A stretch of 64,000 nt of DNA from Dendrobium chrysotoxum (Eukaryota > Streptophyta > Magnoliopsida > Asparagales > Orchidaceae): contig CM034311.1 in NCBI GenBank assembly GCA_019925795.1, positions 7,922,126-7,986,125 on the forward strand, written 5' to 3'. Positions 24,230 through 34,593 of this stretch are shown here, piece by piece. The stretch's first letter is position 1. Each line of letters starts with the position of its first letter. The position numbers and the translations under genes were made by a program. Under the pieces are notes generated by a model that saw only the letters and a list, made by a program, of their open reading frames with translations, was not told the origin of the DNA and did no database searches.

Positions 24230-24925
24230 CAAGATCATCCTGTATGATTAGTTCAAAGTACTCATATTAGTACTGTACGAGGAGAAAAACCCTGTATGAT
24301 CAGTTCAAAGAGATGAATTGATCGTCCAGGAAGATTGAGAGCATCGTCTAGTATGATTAGCAAAAAATAGCCTTTTTAGACAGTATGAAATGTATTACGC
24401 TATATGATCAATTCAAGAGTTTGTACTAATAGTCCAGTATGATAAGCGATGATTAATTACCATCCCATGTAGAGCTCAGCTCATACAGTATGAAGTTGGG
24501 GGGTTATCCAGTACGATTAGTTAAAAAATTATGGCATTTCATCTTGGATGATAGCGATGATAAATTATCATCCTATGTATCGCTTGGGTCGTACAGTACC
24601 ATTGTCATCAATCATCCTGTTTGATTTGATTGAATAAATTAACCATAATTGTTCCCTTAATCATAGGATCAATTTAGGCATGATTGTTATATGTTATATA
24701 GTATGATGAATATCATACAGTATGATTAGAATAAAATTTGAATTATAAAATATTACTTAAATTGTGATTGGTGGCTATTTTGATGATTATAATTAATCAT
24801 CCTGTACGATATGGATCATACAATATGATTAATTTAATAAATATTAATTATCACAGGTGCCCTAATTAAGAATTTTCTAGTTAATTGATCTTCCTGTATA
24901 ATATAAATCGTATTGTACGATTAGT
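24230..24925. promoter_or_regulatory. Decayed U3 palindrome array
   Basis: Sites such as ATCATCCTGTATGAT and ATCCTGTACGAT, many with CG lost to TG/CA. The trailing TTAGTTCAAAG phrase of the young LTRs is still visible (for example at about 24247). Confidence 0.7.
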
Positions 24926-25104
24926 TCAGAAAACTCAACTTCTTCCTAACTCACTAACTCACCCCCTTAAGTGTGTGTGCAAGGTTACTTAGGTTTAGGA
25001 TCCACCAAAATACATAATTGACTCAAAAAAGATAAAAAGTATAAAAAAACTAAAAATACAGACATTAATCCTAGTCTATCCAATCTTGAGCTGATCGAGG
25101 TTAC

Positions 25105-26045
25105 TAAAAGTTTGTGAAGGTTGTTAAACCTCTGAGAACAAGCATGAGGCTAACCAAGAGTGGGGGTGAATTGGTTATTTTAAAAACTTCTTTAAAATAA
25201 AAAGAGAAAAACCCATTTTTAAAGCTTTTTCCAAATATCTAAAAATAAATAATTTAATAACGAGATGCAGAAGTAGATTAGTTTCATAATAACAGATAAA
25301 TAAAGATTCAAACCACACAATTAATCACAAAAAATGAAAGTATACAAATTAAAATGCAGAAATAATAAAAGGAATGACCACACCAGATTTATAGTGATTT
25401 GGTCCAACCTGACCTACGCCCACTCCCGGAACCCTCTATTCCAGGTATTGAACTAAACCTTTAGTGACTTTCCATTAGGCAAGATTTTACGCATCGTATA
25501 GTATGATACAGATTGTACGGTACGAATAGAGCAATATTTCCAATTCAATTTTTGCCTAAATTATTGAACAGCGAGAATTCTAATTATAACGGATCATCCA
25601 GTATAATGTGGTGGTTATACTGTATAATTAGTTATATTTCAAAATTATTTTTTCAGATAAATAAAATATTTTAATTAATTTATATAATAACAGATTATCG
25701 AGTACGATAATAAATCGTATATTATGATGTATAAAAAAATTAAAATATTTAAAGTTATTTTTGCTCCCCCCTGTGTGTGTGTGCACAGTCATAAGGCTAG
25801 CATACACCCTTATAGAACTTGACTCAAAAAATTTAAAATAAATAAATAAAAATTATAGACTCTTTCAACATAACTTATTCTACCCAATCTTGAGTCCTGA
25901 ATCATCATTGAATGGTGCATGGTGTTCTTGAAATATTAGTATACACACAAATAAATATAGAATGCAAATACTAGGAGAATTAAAAATATGAGCCACAATA
26001 TTTGTTATCATCAAAAATATAAACTTGTGAGTTGGAGTTGTAATA
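25105..26045 (-). repeat. 3' LTR of the pol-less Sirevirus, with internal deletion
   Basis: This LTR is 941 bp, against about 1565 bp for the partner once the nested solo LTR is removed. Sequence up to CTTTAGTGACTTTCCATTAGG (about 25480) matches 28893. The following AAGATTTTACGCATCG matches 31498. The missing 620 bp or so holds the hairpin repeats, leader and part of the array. A short TTTAG occurs at both break points in the partner. Confidence 0.8.
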
Positions 26046-26060
26046 ATCTCCCCCTTTTTT
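26046..26060 (-). other. Polypurine tract
   Basis: Minus strand AAAAAAGGGGGAGAT, directly inside the 3' LTR. Confidence 0.85.
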
Positions 26061-26680
26061 ATGATGGCAAACATTACTGGTTGAATTTGTAAACTAAGCC
26101 TATTTTCTCCTAATCTCCCTTTCACTACGATAATTATATTAAAAACTAGGGAAATGTTTTTTTTAAACATCAACAAGATGAACTAATGCAAATACAAGAA
26201 GAACACAAATGCAATCAGCCAAATATATTCTCCCCCTTTGACATTATTAAAAAGAAGAAAAATATAGAAAAAACAAAATGGAATAAACACAACAAACTAA
26301 ATATCATACGGACCCTGATCAGGTGGAGGTGGTTGTGATGTATAAGAAGAATCAATTAATTTCAACAAATTTTCTCAGAATGAGAAAGTTACCTCTTGAT
26401 TCTATTCAAAAACTTAGTAAGAAATGAATTGACCTCACCTTTGTTACTCCAGCTCAAGCTCCCTATAGGCTAAACATTTTTTTAAAAAAATCTAATTCAA
26501 AGAAAAAATTGAGAAGGAAATATAATTATTTTCAATCTCCTTACATGAAATATATCTAATAGAATATCAATACAAATGTGGTGAGTTAGGAACCATGATT
26601 TTCAAACTCAAGTAAAGTCGATATCAATTGGAACATGGATTCTTCTAATATTTAAAGATTTAAAAAGAAGCTAACTCATT

Positions 26681-26835
26681 GTGGGCTCATTTTGTGCCTT
26701 TTTTTTTCAGTTTTTGACGCACTTTGCGCATCTTTTGAATTTTAATACACTTTATACATCTTTTTATTTTGGCGTATATTGCACATCTTTTTAGCTTTTG
26801 GCTCATTTTGTGCCTCTTTTCTTTTTGTAAACTTG
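26681..26835 (-). repeat. 3' tandem hairpin array
   Basis: Homologue of the array at 6015-6185. Visible pieces include GGCTCATTTTGTGCC, GACGCACTTTGCGCATC and GATGTATAAAGTGTATT-like units in 27-29-bp steps, with the same alternation of hairpin types. Confidence 0.7.
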
Positions 26836-27537
26836 CATTCTCTCTACATCTTTAAAGACTCTTAGTTATAAGATTATCTTTTAAATAAGAGAGAAGAAGA
26901 GCTCACTCTCCTCTATAAGGAAGAGTAAACCATAAAGCAAAAATCTGATCCATATGATATATCCAAAAAACTTGATTAAGAAAATTTGAAGTAGATTCAT
27001 CAACTTGTAAAATATCCCTATGAGATAGAAAAATATAGGAAGATGAAAAAGGTTTAATTTCAAAGTCTAATTTTTAATTTGAAATAGATTTTAATTCAAA
27101 AGATAAATAGTCCCATTAAAAAAGTGAGATGAAAGTTTAGAGAAGTCAACTATCGCTTACTTATAATTTTAAGTAAAAAGGAGATAAATTTTCATTTTTT
27201 TAAAAAATGTGATTAATGATTTGATTCTCTTATGTAAATATGAAAATAAATGTGATTTTTGTGTATTGATTAGAGAAACTACACAAAATATATAGAAAAT
27301 AAAATAAAAGATAAAAAATATAAATATCTTTTTTCAAAACATAAAGAAAAGAACAGAAAATAAATACATTCACAACGAGTAAAAACATACACGCACACAT
27401 TAACAACAGTAACACTAAACACATAAATAAAACTTTATACGTCATTATCTTGATCCTGGTCTAATAACTCAAAGCTAGGTCTGCCTAGGAGAGTTTTTGC
27501 TTTTTATCATTTGTTTTTATTATAATTTGCTTATTTT

Positions 27538-28470
27538 TACTCTTTTCCTTCGCAGGAATAATTTTTAGATTAGGACACTTATTTTTCATATGTCCAGGTT
27601 TCTTATACCTAAAATAGATAACATAAGAGGAAATCTTAACAGTCTTACCTTTTTTATCTTTATTCTACTTTTATTGATGTTGATGCTTGCACTTCAGCAG
27701 ATTTTTAAATTTGTATATTATTAATGATATTTCCATATTCTCGTCATCTACTACACCACTTCCATCTATGTTTTTAGCTTTTACCACTATAGTTTCACTT
27801 GCATCCAAAAGCTTTTGACCCAAAATTTACTTGTAGGCAATGTGTGAGCCAATCAGATTATCAATAGAATATTCATTCAAATTTTTTGATTCATAAATAG
27901 CAATGACTTTGGCATCAAAATTATCAAGTACAGAACGTAAAATTTTGTTAACCTTTTTAAAGTTTGAAGTTTCTCTACCTAAGGCATGCAAAGATGTTAT
28001 TATCTGCGTAAATCTAGCATACATGTCTGAGATAGTCTCATAAGATTTCATGCTAAAAAGTTTAAAGTCATGCAGTAGAATGTTCAACTTGGATTGCTTA
28101 ACTTCACTAGTACCTTCGTATGTAATGCATAGTTTATCCCAAATTTTCTTGCCAGTAGTATATGTAGAGATTCTCATGCAATCTTTAGAATTTAAAGCAC
28201 AAAAAAAATAATTCAAACATTTAACAGTCAATTAAGCATTGATTTGTTCTATTATACCCCATTTAGTAAAAGGAATATCAGTTTTGACATCATCTATAAC
28301 ACGTAATGATATAAAATAACCAATTTAAATCATATGCCACATTCGATAATCAATTGATTGCAAGAAAGTAGACATGCAAATTTTCTAAAAATAAAAAAAA
28401 TATTATCAAATAGAGGTGGTCGAGTGATTGAATATTCTTCTGCAATATTACGATTACCAAAGTTTGCCAT
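27538..28470 (-). pseudogene. gag: Sirevirus gag fragment
   Basis: The start MANFGNRNIAEEYSITRPP at 28470 matches the start of the gag at 46766. The longest open part (28231-27827) carries CLNYFFCAL, TTGKKIWDKLCITYEGT and VKQSKLNILLHDF, the copia gag core. A worn zinc knuckle (KKPGHMKNKCPNLK) lies near 27560. There the last Cys is kept, unlike in the younger gags, but the first two are lost. Frameshifts lie near 28240 and 27820. Pol does not follow. Confidence 0.85.
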
Positions 28471-28506
28471 TGATCATTTTTTAAAAGTCTTTTAAAACTT
28501 AATTTA

Positions 28507-28526
28507 TGAATCTCACTCTGATACCA
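28507..28526 (-). other. Primer binding site
   Basis: Minus strand TGGTATCAGAGTGAGATTCA, two bases inside the 5' LTR. It matches the 3' end of initiator tRNA-Met, as usual for Ty1/copia. Confidence 0.85.
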
Positions 28527-29451
28527 CTTAAAAGTTTATGAAGGTTGTTAAACTTCTGAGAATAAGCCCGAGGCTAACCATGAGAGGAGTGAATTGGTTA
28601 TTTTAAAAACTTCTTTAAAGTAAAAAAGAAAAAACCCTATTTTAAAGCTTTTCCAAATATCTAAAAATAAATAATTTAATCACCAAATATGGAAGTAGAT
28701 TGGTTTCATAATAACAGATAAACAGAGATTTAAACCACACAATTAATCATAAAAAAATAAAAGTGTAGAAATTAAAATGCGAAAATAATAGAAGGAATGA
28801 ACACACCAGATTTATGGGGGTTCGATCCAACCTAGCCTCGTCCACTCGCTGGAACCCTCCATTCTTGATATTATACTAAACCTTTAGTGACTTTCCTTTA
28901 GCCCCTACAGCTACATTTAGTAGCCCTTACAAAATCTCTTCCACCAACCTGGTGCGACAGAGGACATAATCCTTTCATAAGCAGAGAACCTCGAATCCCT
29001 TTAACCTTCTCGGGTGCGGCTGAGTAGCTGGGTCCTTTGACACTAAAGAGATATTCTTCTTCCCAAAACTTCTCTCAAGATAAATCTTGTTAATGATGGT
29101 ACTAAGGTGTAAGCTTGCTGGAGCAACTATGTGAAACCTGTTGAAATCCGGGATCCCGAGCACTTAATTTTGATGGTGACAACTAATACTTTCTGAGTAC
29201 ATATAGACTTCCGTTTGATTACAAATGTTTAATCTTTATATATGAGAACTAACATTTCAGGTCAGATGCACACTGCTAAAGATTGCTGGAGACTCAAATT
29301 GGGTAGAATAGGATGTTGAAGAGTCTGTAATTTTTATTTCTTTAATCTTTTTTTTGAGTCTGCCACAGAAGCATGCATGTGAAAGGAGCAACAATGCACA
29401 CACACAGGGGGAGATTTTTTTTAAAAAAAAATGATTAAGTTTTTAAAACAC

Positions 29452-30290
29452 ATCGTACTGTACGATCATTGATCGTACTGTACGATTAATTGAAAATACT
29501 CAGGCAACGGCTAATTCTATATTGAGTAAATTTACAAACTTATCGTACTGTACGATCATGATCGTACTGTACGATGATTTGTAATTGTGAAACCCTAGCC
29601 GCCAGAATAAGTTTGGTAAGTTTTCGAATTTGATTTTATGAACTATTCGTACTGTACGATATGTATCGTACTGTACGATTAATTAATAACTTGCCAAAAT
29701 TATCTCCCTAATCAGGAAATAAAACGTTGGTTTCTAATTATATGTCGATCGTACTGTACGATGTCAAATCGTACTGTACGACTGACAGAGACGATTTCAG
29801 TCGTCCCGGAGATCGTACCAGACGAAACCAATGTTTTTTGTTCTGATCGTCCTGGACGATATTCTTATCGTACAGGACGATATCAAGAAATGAACTAATC
29901 GTACGGTACGACTGGTGGAGTGCTGGACGATTGACAGAGACGATTTTATTCGTCCCAGCGATCGTACCAGACGATCCAAAGAAATTTTTGAACTGATCGT
30001 ACTGGACGATAGTCCTATCGTACAGGACGATATCATGAAAAACACTATTCGTACTGTACGATTAAATGAGTGCTGGACGACTGACAGAGACGAGTTCTTT
30101 CGTCCCGAGGTTCGTCCCACAGTTCGTCCCGTACGAACAGTACGAATCAATAGTATCGTACTGTACGATATACATATCGTACTGTACGATATGAATAAAA
30201 TTCGATACCTATTCGTCTGCACTCGTACTGGACGGAGCTGTAATTGAACTGATCGTACTGTACGATTATAAATCGTACTGTACGAACAGA
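29452..30290. promoter_or_regulatory. U3 palindrome array, GTAC type, paired sites
   Basis: About 18 sites, most reading ATCGTACTGTACGAT and some ATCGTCCTGGACGAT. They come in pairs: 29452-29466 with 29472-29486 (centres 20 bp apart), 30155-30169 with 30176-30190 (21 bp), and several more at 19-21 bp. CG ends are mostly intact, so this LTR is young compared with its host. Confidence 0.92.
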
Positions 30291-30330
30291 AACGCAAAAC
30301 TTGAATTTTTTAGGGTTTTCTGAAGCCTGA

Positions 30331-30338
30331 TATAAAAA
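30331..30338 (+). promoter_or_regulatory. LTR TATA box
   Basis: GATATAAAAAAC, about 40 bp after the last palindrome and upstream of a GA-rich leader. Confidence 0.7.
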
Positions 30339-30620
30339 ACAACTTATTACTTTTCTAAAAGAGTTGTTGATCAATCCTTTGCTGTGAGAAGCTTAGAGGA
30401 AGAAGGAGATTCGTAGAGAGAAGTTTTTGTTTGGAGAGATCTAGGGCTTGAGAGAGGAAGGTGAAGGTGAGCTTGAGCGTGAGGGAGAAGTAGTGTGAGG
30501 GGATCACACGGTGGCTCCAAGCTAGCTGCATGCTTTGCTCCTCTTGTGGCTTTAGAAGCTTCAAGAAGGTTCTCGAAGGAAGAATCACTTCAAGATCAAC
30601 ATCGCCAAGGTACTCTGCCA

Positions 30621-30673
30621 TCTCCAGGAGGGAGAAAAAGGAGAAGGTCCGCTGCCGTCACCGGGAGGGTGAC
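30621..30673 (+). repeat. Hairpin units in the transcribed LTR
   Basis: TCTCC-AGGAG-GGAGA at 30621-30635 and GTCACC-GGGAG-GGTGAC at 30657-30673. Same place and loop type as the units in other LTRs, with different but fully paired stems. Confidence 0.85.
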
Positions 30674-32060
30674 ATAGCGTTTGGTATTCCGCCGCACCGA
30701 GGGAGGTGAAAGTGAGTATTGTAAAGGCTTCTCCGCCTTGCTGTGGGGGCAAAAGGAGAGTCAACTTTTACTAGTGCAAATCCCGGAGTAGAGGACTCCG
30801 GGGAGTGGACGTAGGTCAAGTGACCGAACCACTATAAAAATTTCTGGTGTGTTTTTTCCTGTTTACCGCACTTTACTTTTCATGCTTTTAAATTTGTGCG
30901 TTTTAAATTGCTTGGTGAAAAATCAATTTTTAAATCTCGTAGTGTTATCAATTTTATCGTTGTGATCGTTGTAATTGCTTCCGCACATTTGTCGTTTAAT
31001 TATATTTCGAAAATACAAAAAATTAGAACTCTTGCGTAGGGTCAAATTTTTAAAATACCAATTCACCCCCCCTCTTGGCGCATCTCGTACTTTCAAAACC
31101 CCCTCCACACTCCCTTGAAACCCCCTCCAAGGATTTTCTCCTTCTCAAACTCCACCCTTTTCTCTCTCCCTTTCAAGGCTCTCTCTTCAAGTTTTCTCCA
31201 AAAGAAAAATGACTTATTGCATGCCAAAGACTCATACAAAGTATTTTCAAAAAGCTTAAATAAATGGCTTAAAAAAAATCTAAAAATTTAATTCATCCAT
31301 CGAAGATCGTACAATACAATCATAGGATTGGACAGTACAATTAGTTCAATCAACCTATAATTCGTCCAGGATGATTCCTGGGATGACCAAATATCATCTC
31401 TATTGATCATATAGTATGATCCAGTTGATACAGTACGATCAAAATATCAAAATTAAGCAGATTTGATTGACTAATCATAGGATTAATTTAGGAAAGATTT
31501 TACACATCGTATAGTATGATATAGATTATACAGTATGAATAGAGCAATATTTCCAATTCAATTTTTGCCTAAATTATTGAATGGTGGGAATTCTAATTAT
31601 AACGGATCATCTAGTATGGTGTGGTATTCATAATGTATGATTAGTTATATTTCAAAATTATTTTTCTAAATAAATAAAATATTTTAATTAATTCTTGTAA
31701 TAATAGATAGTCTAGTACGATACTAAATCATACAGTATGATGTATAGAAAAATTAAAAGATTTAAAGTTATTTTTCTTCCCCATGTGTGTGTGCATGGTC
31801 ATTAGGCTAGCATACACCCTTATAGGTCTTGACTCAAGAAATTTAAAATAAATAAATGAAAATTATAGACTCTTTTAACATAACTTATTCTACCTAATCT
31901 TGAGTCTTGAATCATCATTGAATGGTGCATGGTGTTCTTGAATTATTACTATACACACAAACAAATATAGAATGCAAATAGTAGTAGACATAATGATATG
32001 AGCCATAGTATTTATTATCATCAAAAATATAAACTTGTGAGCTTGAGTTGCAACAGTTAC

Positions 32061-32194
32061 AAGCGAGCAGTGGACTTGAAATGTTAGTGAGCAGGGCAAA
32101 AAATAAATATGTAATAAATTCAATCAGCATAGTGAGAAATCTAATAATGTTTATTATCATCAAAATCGTAAGACTTGGGTCCAGATTTGCAACA
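32061..32194 (-). repeat. Old Sirevirus solo LTR, second part
   Basis: Continuation of the LTR 23363-25104, ending CCAGATTTGCAACA at 32194. Confidence 0.75.
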
Positions 32195-32199
32195 TAAAT

Positions 32200-33364
32200 T
32201 TTACACTTAATTAATTTCCCCTAGCTTAAGCTTTTGGTTGTCCTCAAGTAATAGTGTAATCACCTATTGATTAGCTTGATAGCCCAAATAAAAATTGATA
32301 ATTTAAAATTATTAAAATTAAGAAAATTCATCATAATTTAAAAATAATTTGGAATGATCAAAATTGTAATAATAATTAAAAAAAATCATAAATAATTTGC
32401 CTATGTAATCATCATTCTTAGTGCTTGAATTGAGCTTATCCACTATTAGTGTATATACAAATTTTAACTTCTGATTTTAGAAATGACTAATATATCATTT
32501 AGAGATTAGTTGTACTTATATTTAAATTAGAAGTTTATTAGTGCACCATCATATATATTAGTTCACTTATCTTGTCCTCTTTAATTTAAGTATTAAGATG
32601 CTTTTTGGATTTGAGCTGCAACTGATACCAATTTTTGAATGTACTCATTATTTTTCCTTTTTCAACTTTCTCTTTTGTTTTTTCATGTTTTCACTTTTTA
32701 TATCTTGAGTACATATTAATAATTTTGAATATCAGTTTAAGCTTTAACCCTCCAGCAACCTAAATAAATTTTCTGTAAGAATTTAATAAGAATGCTAATT
32801 CCATAGTTAGGTTTACAATTATCTTCATAATTTAAGCTACAAACTTTTTTTTCCATAAATTATCTATTCATTTATCAATTCATCAGTCTATGCAAGAGTG
32901 TATAGCTTCTATGTTCACAACAAAGCAATGACTTAAATGATCTTTCGTAGTTAATATTTAAGATTTTTAAATTATGAATTATTATGCTTTGTTCATTCAA
33001 ATTATCACCTAAGATTTTATTATTATCTTAATTTTTGAAAAATTATAATAGCTATTTTTATGTTGGCTAAATAAACAACAAAGTGTAAGCTCTACGTAGA
33101 GAAAACTTTTCAACACTTAAGCATAAATAAGAATTTAATAAAATATAAATTACATAACAAAATAATATAAACTAAATGATTCAATAGAATTAAACATAAA
33201 AAGATAACTTGCTTTTCTATTATAATAGTAAAAAGCTTATAGGCATTGTAATACAAACTACTAAAATAAAATATAATAAGATAACTAGTGCATAAAGCAC
33301 TATCCTCCCAATCTATCTCCACTCAAGACCTGTAGTCTGCTCTTATCAGTATGACAAATGGCTT
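32200..33364. other. AT-rich DNA without recognisable genes
   Basis: No coding family recognised. The CCCCTAGCTTAAGC and TTGTCCTCAAGTAA phrases near 32220-32250 look like retroelement 3' non-coding DNA, and the stretch leads into the transposon-protein fragment that follows. Confidence 0.35.
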
Positions 33365-34215
33365 TCATAGCCATATCACAACTTCACAATCATGGGGATC
33401 CCCCAATAAAAGAAATGAAAAAAAAGCTATAAATAATAGTCCAGAACTCCTCCTCCTCCTCCTCCTACTACTACTACTGTTGGGCCTACATGATAATCGA
33501 GGCTCACTAGGACCAACCTCCTCTACACCTAGTCTTTTGAAGCACTCAATTTTTCTTTTGGTGAGGGGAGAAATGGGAAAAAGTTGTTCTTCATTAGGAT
33601 TGCCCTTGACACTAGCATTAACATACAAAGCATAAATATGAGAAGGATGCCCCAAGCCCACAGAAGTAGTGCCTATGATGATGTAATTTAAAAAAGAATA
33701 AATATGCTTTCCCACATTAATAGTGTAACTAACTTGAATAGTATAGTTAAGCATAGCTTGATCTTTGGTCTCCTCACTAATATTTTTGCTTGGCAAAAAA
33801 CGAGCATAAATGAAATAGTGCCAAGCTTTTGATAGTCGGGTTAAGCAAAAATATAAGAAAGTTAATTTTATCATCCCTCTTCTTTCATATTACCCCACTA
33901 TGAGGCTCACACAAAACTCTTAATAGCTCATCAAGATTAATGGGTGCTATACTGAATGGGGTATACTCATCAAATTTAAAATCTCTCTGCTTATAAATAT
34001 GATTAATGGTCATAAAATCTTTTTTTTAGTTTCCACTTACCTCTTATATAACACCTATTATCTACAACCACTTTCCCATTGGCAAAGAACTCTCTCAATA
34101 TATTAACCACAATAGCATGCAATTCTTCACACAAAAGCTCCCAACCCAGTTTACTATAGCCTGCATTACCTTCCCACCTATGTTTTGAAATCCTCTCTCT
34201 AGAATTAACTATTTA
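33365..34215 (-). pseudogene. Putative plant transposon protein fragment
   Basis: Minus-strand coding remnant in two or three frames. The upstream part reads RISKHRWEGNAGYSKLGW, then ELHAIVVNILREFFANGK and RCYIRGKWK. The downstream part reads KAWHYFIYARFLPSKN, LNYTIQVSYTINVGKHIYS and GLGHPSHIYALYV. This order (REFYAN-like, VRGK-like, then INVG and GFPSLI-like motifs) is typical of the putative plant transposon protein domain found downstream of, or fused to, retroelement genes. The end is an Arg/Ser run from a CTC-rich microsatellite at 33450-33478. Frameshifts lie near 33880 and 34030. It may be a distant relative of ORF3. Confidence 0.65.
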
Positions 34216-34593
34216 CTCATCATAATCACTCTATATCGTTACTCATCTTTAGCAAATATGAATATACTCTTATGAAAAGAGGATGAAGCATGCTTATGAC
34301 TACCTAACATTTTTGGGGCCGTTACTCACAAAACATAAGCAAATAAAGAATATATAGAACTAAGAGAGAAATGAAAACTAAAACAAAGCGAAATTTTTTT
34401 TGAAAACACTCATCCTATTTATAAATAGTATCAGCACTATAGTGTTTAAAGGATTGGAAATATAGTGCCAAAGAGCACAAAATGATAGATGGTTAAACTG
34501 ATAGATGCTATAGTGGCATGGGAAATGTGGTGCTATGGAATAGGCTTTAGAAAATAAAGTACTTACTTTTTGACTAGAGAAATGTTGTGACAT

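Larger units (their letters stand above)
23363..25104 (-). repeat. Old Sirevirus solo LTR, first part
   Basis: The LTR start TAAAAGTTCAAAG (TGAAAGTTCG in young copies) at 23363 is followed by hairpin units at 23786-23918, a leader and a decayed palindrome array at 24230-24925. It stops at 25104, where a later Sirevirus inserted with target duplication GTTAC, and resumes at 32061. There is no PBS or coding sequence outside either end. CAAAT at 23358-23362 and TAAAT at 32195-32199 fit a 5-bp target duplication with one change, so it is a solo LTR. Confidence 0.8.
29139..31095 (+). mobile_element. Sirevirus solo LTR (1957 bp), TSD AAACC
   Basis: Starts TGTTGAAATCC and ends CGTACTTTCA, flanked by AAACC at 29134-29138 and 31096-31100. 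There is no PBS or polypurine tract outside. Inside are the ACACACAGGGGGAGAT block at 29399, a well-kept palindrome array of the ATCGTAC-N-GTACGAT type, the TATA box at 30331, a leader, hairpin units at 30621-30673, and the CCCCCCTCTTGG block near 31067. It arose by recombination between two LTRs of a once complete element. Confidence 0.93.
25105..32055 (-). mobile_element. Pol-less Sirevirus derivative, TSD GTTAC
   Basis: Element with two LTRs (25105-26045 and 28529-32055), a polypurine tract at 26046-26060, a 3' hairpin array at 26681-26835, gag at 27538-28470 and a PBS at 28507-28526. GTTAC flanks it at 25100-25104 and 32056-32060. The whole pol and ORF3 are absent: gag is joined to 3' non-coding DNA near 27440-27530. 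It must have depended on a relative's enzymes. Its right LTR is itself split by the solo LTR 29139-31095. Confidence 0.88.
28529..32055 (-). repeat. 5' LTR of the pol-less Sirevirus, split by a solo LTR
   Basis: Starts TAAAAGTTTATG at 28529 and ends GAGTTGCAACA at 32055. Bases 29139-31095 and one AAACC are a later insertion. What remains is about 1565 bp, with a decayed array (ATCATACAGTATGAT near 31727) around 31300-31745 and the GTGTGTGTG block near 31785. Confidence 0.85.

Noticed and set aside
29452..30290. Regular short repeats with spacers, resembling a CRISPR array
   Set aside because: The repeats are 15-bp palindromes with 4-6 bp or irregular gaps inside a plant LTR, with no cas genes. 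They are U3 regulatory repeats.
29797..30297. 166-residue open frame across the palindrome array
   Set aside because: Arises from CG-rich palindromes read through. Low-complexity Arg/Ser/Thr-Val protein with no homologue in the other LTRs.
25100..32199. Element 25105-32194 as one unit with LTR end at 32194
   Set aside because: The end at 32055 gives an exact GTTAC duplication. The second TTTGCAACA at 32194 belongs to the outer solo LTR.
33351..33635. Plus-strand open frame with a Leu run
   Set aside because: It is the reverse of the CTC-rich microsatellite within the minus-strand transposon-protein fragment.
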